Below, one piece after another: positions 27,097 to 27,587 of a stretch of DNA of 27,587 bases. The stretch covers positions 1-27,587 of the forward strand of contig JAAMXY010001496.1 of assembly GCA_019677205.1 (NCBI GenBank). Reading direction: 5' to 3'. A program made the translations under genes and the position numbers. The notes below the pieces were generated by a model. That model was given only the letters and a program-made list of their open reading frames with translations, did not search any database and was not told the origin of the DNA. This DNA comes from Pinguiococcus pyrenoidosus. Taxonomy: Eukaryota; Sar; Pinguiophyceae; Pinguiochrysidales; Pinguiochrysidaceae. Within the stretch, counting starts at the first letter, position 1, and each line of letters begins with the position of its first letter.

Positions 27097-27587
27097 CTGT
27101 GTGAAATTGAAGTGTGGCGTATTACTGCGCCGAACTTTCCGCGGCGACGGAACGAAGCAGGGGGCGCAAGCTATGTTTTTACATATATTGAAATACATAC
27201 CTCTGAATTAATATTATCATTAGAATATAGATTTTGTATAACTTGAATCAACCTAATTACTGACAACTTTCTTCAATGCGTGGCGTTCTAGGTTCTGGAG
27301 CCCGTTTCCAGATTCATTGAAATTGACCAATACGAGCAGCGCATCTCCCATCTAAAAGAACGCCAAAGTGTTTCACGCCCGCTAGTATTTTATGTCTTTC
27401 TCACAACGCACATCCCCAAATTTCACAAAATCCCCAAATTGACGTGAAGAGAGAGACAGAGAGACAGAGAGACAGAGAGGGAAAAAAGGCGCCATTGTTG
27501 CTGCTTCGCCTCCTACGCCCTCTCTTTCGGCATTCTCTGTGCTTGGGATGGATCATGCTGGGGTGTCTCGCCAAGAAGGTGCTAATC
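27097..27587. other. Upstream spacer with AT-rich island at the right edge
   Basis: This 491-nt stretch lies upstream of the minus-strand DUF760 gene. About 27173-27265 is strongly AT-rich, resembling the promoter-associated islands seen elsewhere in the window. A purine repeat lies at 27453-27476. ATGs at 27548 and 27555 open frames that run off the right edge, so a plus-strand gene may begin here; too little is visible to support it. Confidence 0.4.
27453..27476 (+). repeat. 8-bp purine-rich tandem repeat
   Basis: Three exact copies of GAGACAGA, with related GA-rich sequence on both sides, lie near the right edge of the window. Confidence 0.85.

Noticed and set aside
27288-27446. Plus-strand open stretch encoding EPVSRFIEIDQYEQ-like sequence
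   Set aside because: About 50 codons without an ATG in frame or clear splice acceptor; chance openness is likely.
27548-27587. Possible gene start at the right edge (ATGs at 27548 and 27555)
   Set aside because: Only 11-13 codons are visible, in two different frames, with no way to choose or confirm either.

Overview
The window is nuclear DNA from a eukaryote, most likely a flagellate alga with a complex (secondary, red-derived) plastid. Most genes are split by short GT-AG introns, mostly 66-178 nt and clustered near 80 nt. Intron phases were checked by hand and match across nearly every junction. Three proteins begin with an ER signal peptide that is followed by, or ends in, an aromatic residue (ASAF at 13965, AAAF at 16421, SCAW at 27096), the usual entry signal for red-derived complex plastids. 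A radial spoke 3 gene shows that motile cilia are encoded. An ochrophyte, cryptophyte or haptophyte fits; I cannot name the species. No bacterial, viral or transposon genes, tRNAs, rRNAs or CRISPR arrays were seen.

Layout, left to right. A PH-domain coiled-coil gene (1-2815, minus, 3' end off the window) is divergent from RSPH3 (3232-4636, plus). A RING/coiled-coil gene with TRAIP-like architecture follows (5223-7092, plus). Next come an unrecognised gene with a repeated SGM-x-EE-K-LT motif (7435-9167, minus), a Qa-SNARE syntaxin (10613-11413, plus) and WDR43/UTP5 with a long acidic tail (11609-13669, minus). A plastid-targeted NOG1/OBG-like GTPase (13965-15275, plus), an unrecognised basic-presequence protein (15385-16004, minus) and a thylakoid-targeted single-span protein (16421-17034, plus) follow. 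The right part holds a Yippee-like protein (17430-18285, minus), an intronless voltage-sensor/class III nucleotide cyclase fusion (19612-22266, plus), a TDY-type MAP kinase (22344-23980, minus) and a plastid-targeted DUF760 protein (25539-27096, minus).

Neighbouring genes mostly alternate strand, giving divergent and convergent pairs. AT-rich islands sit in several of the divergent spacers (about 2945-3075, 9430-9600, 13780-13855) and upstream of the last gene (27173-27265). The genes do not form one pathway. Themes are plastid biogenesis (GTPase, thylakoid protein, DUF760), ribosome assembly (WDR43, NOG1-like), cilia, membrane traffic, and signalling (cyclase, MAPK).

The most unusual object is the 884-residue cyclase. 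It has an S4 voltage-sensor helix with six arginines at every third position, then a two-helix/extracellular-loop module, a HAMP-like linker, a cyclase domain in which the usual transition-state arginine is tyrosine, and a TPR-like C-terminus.
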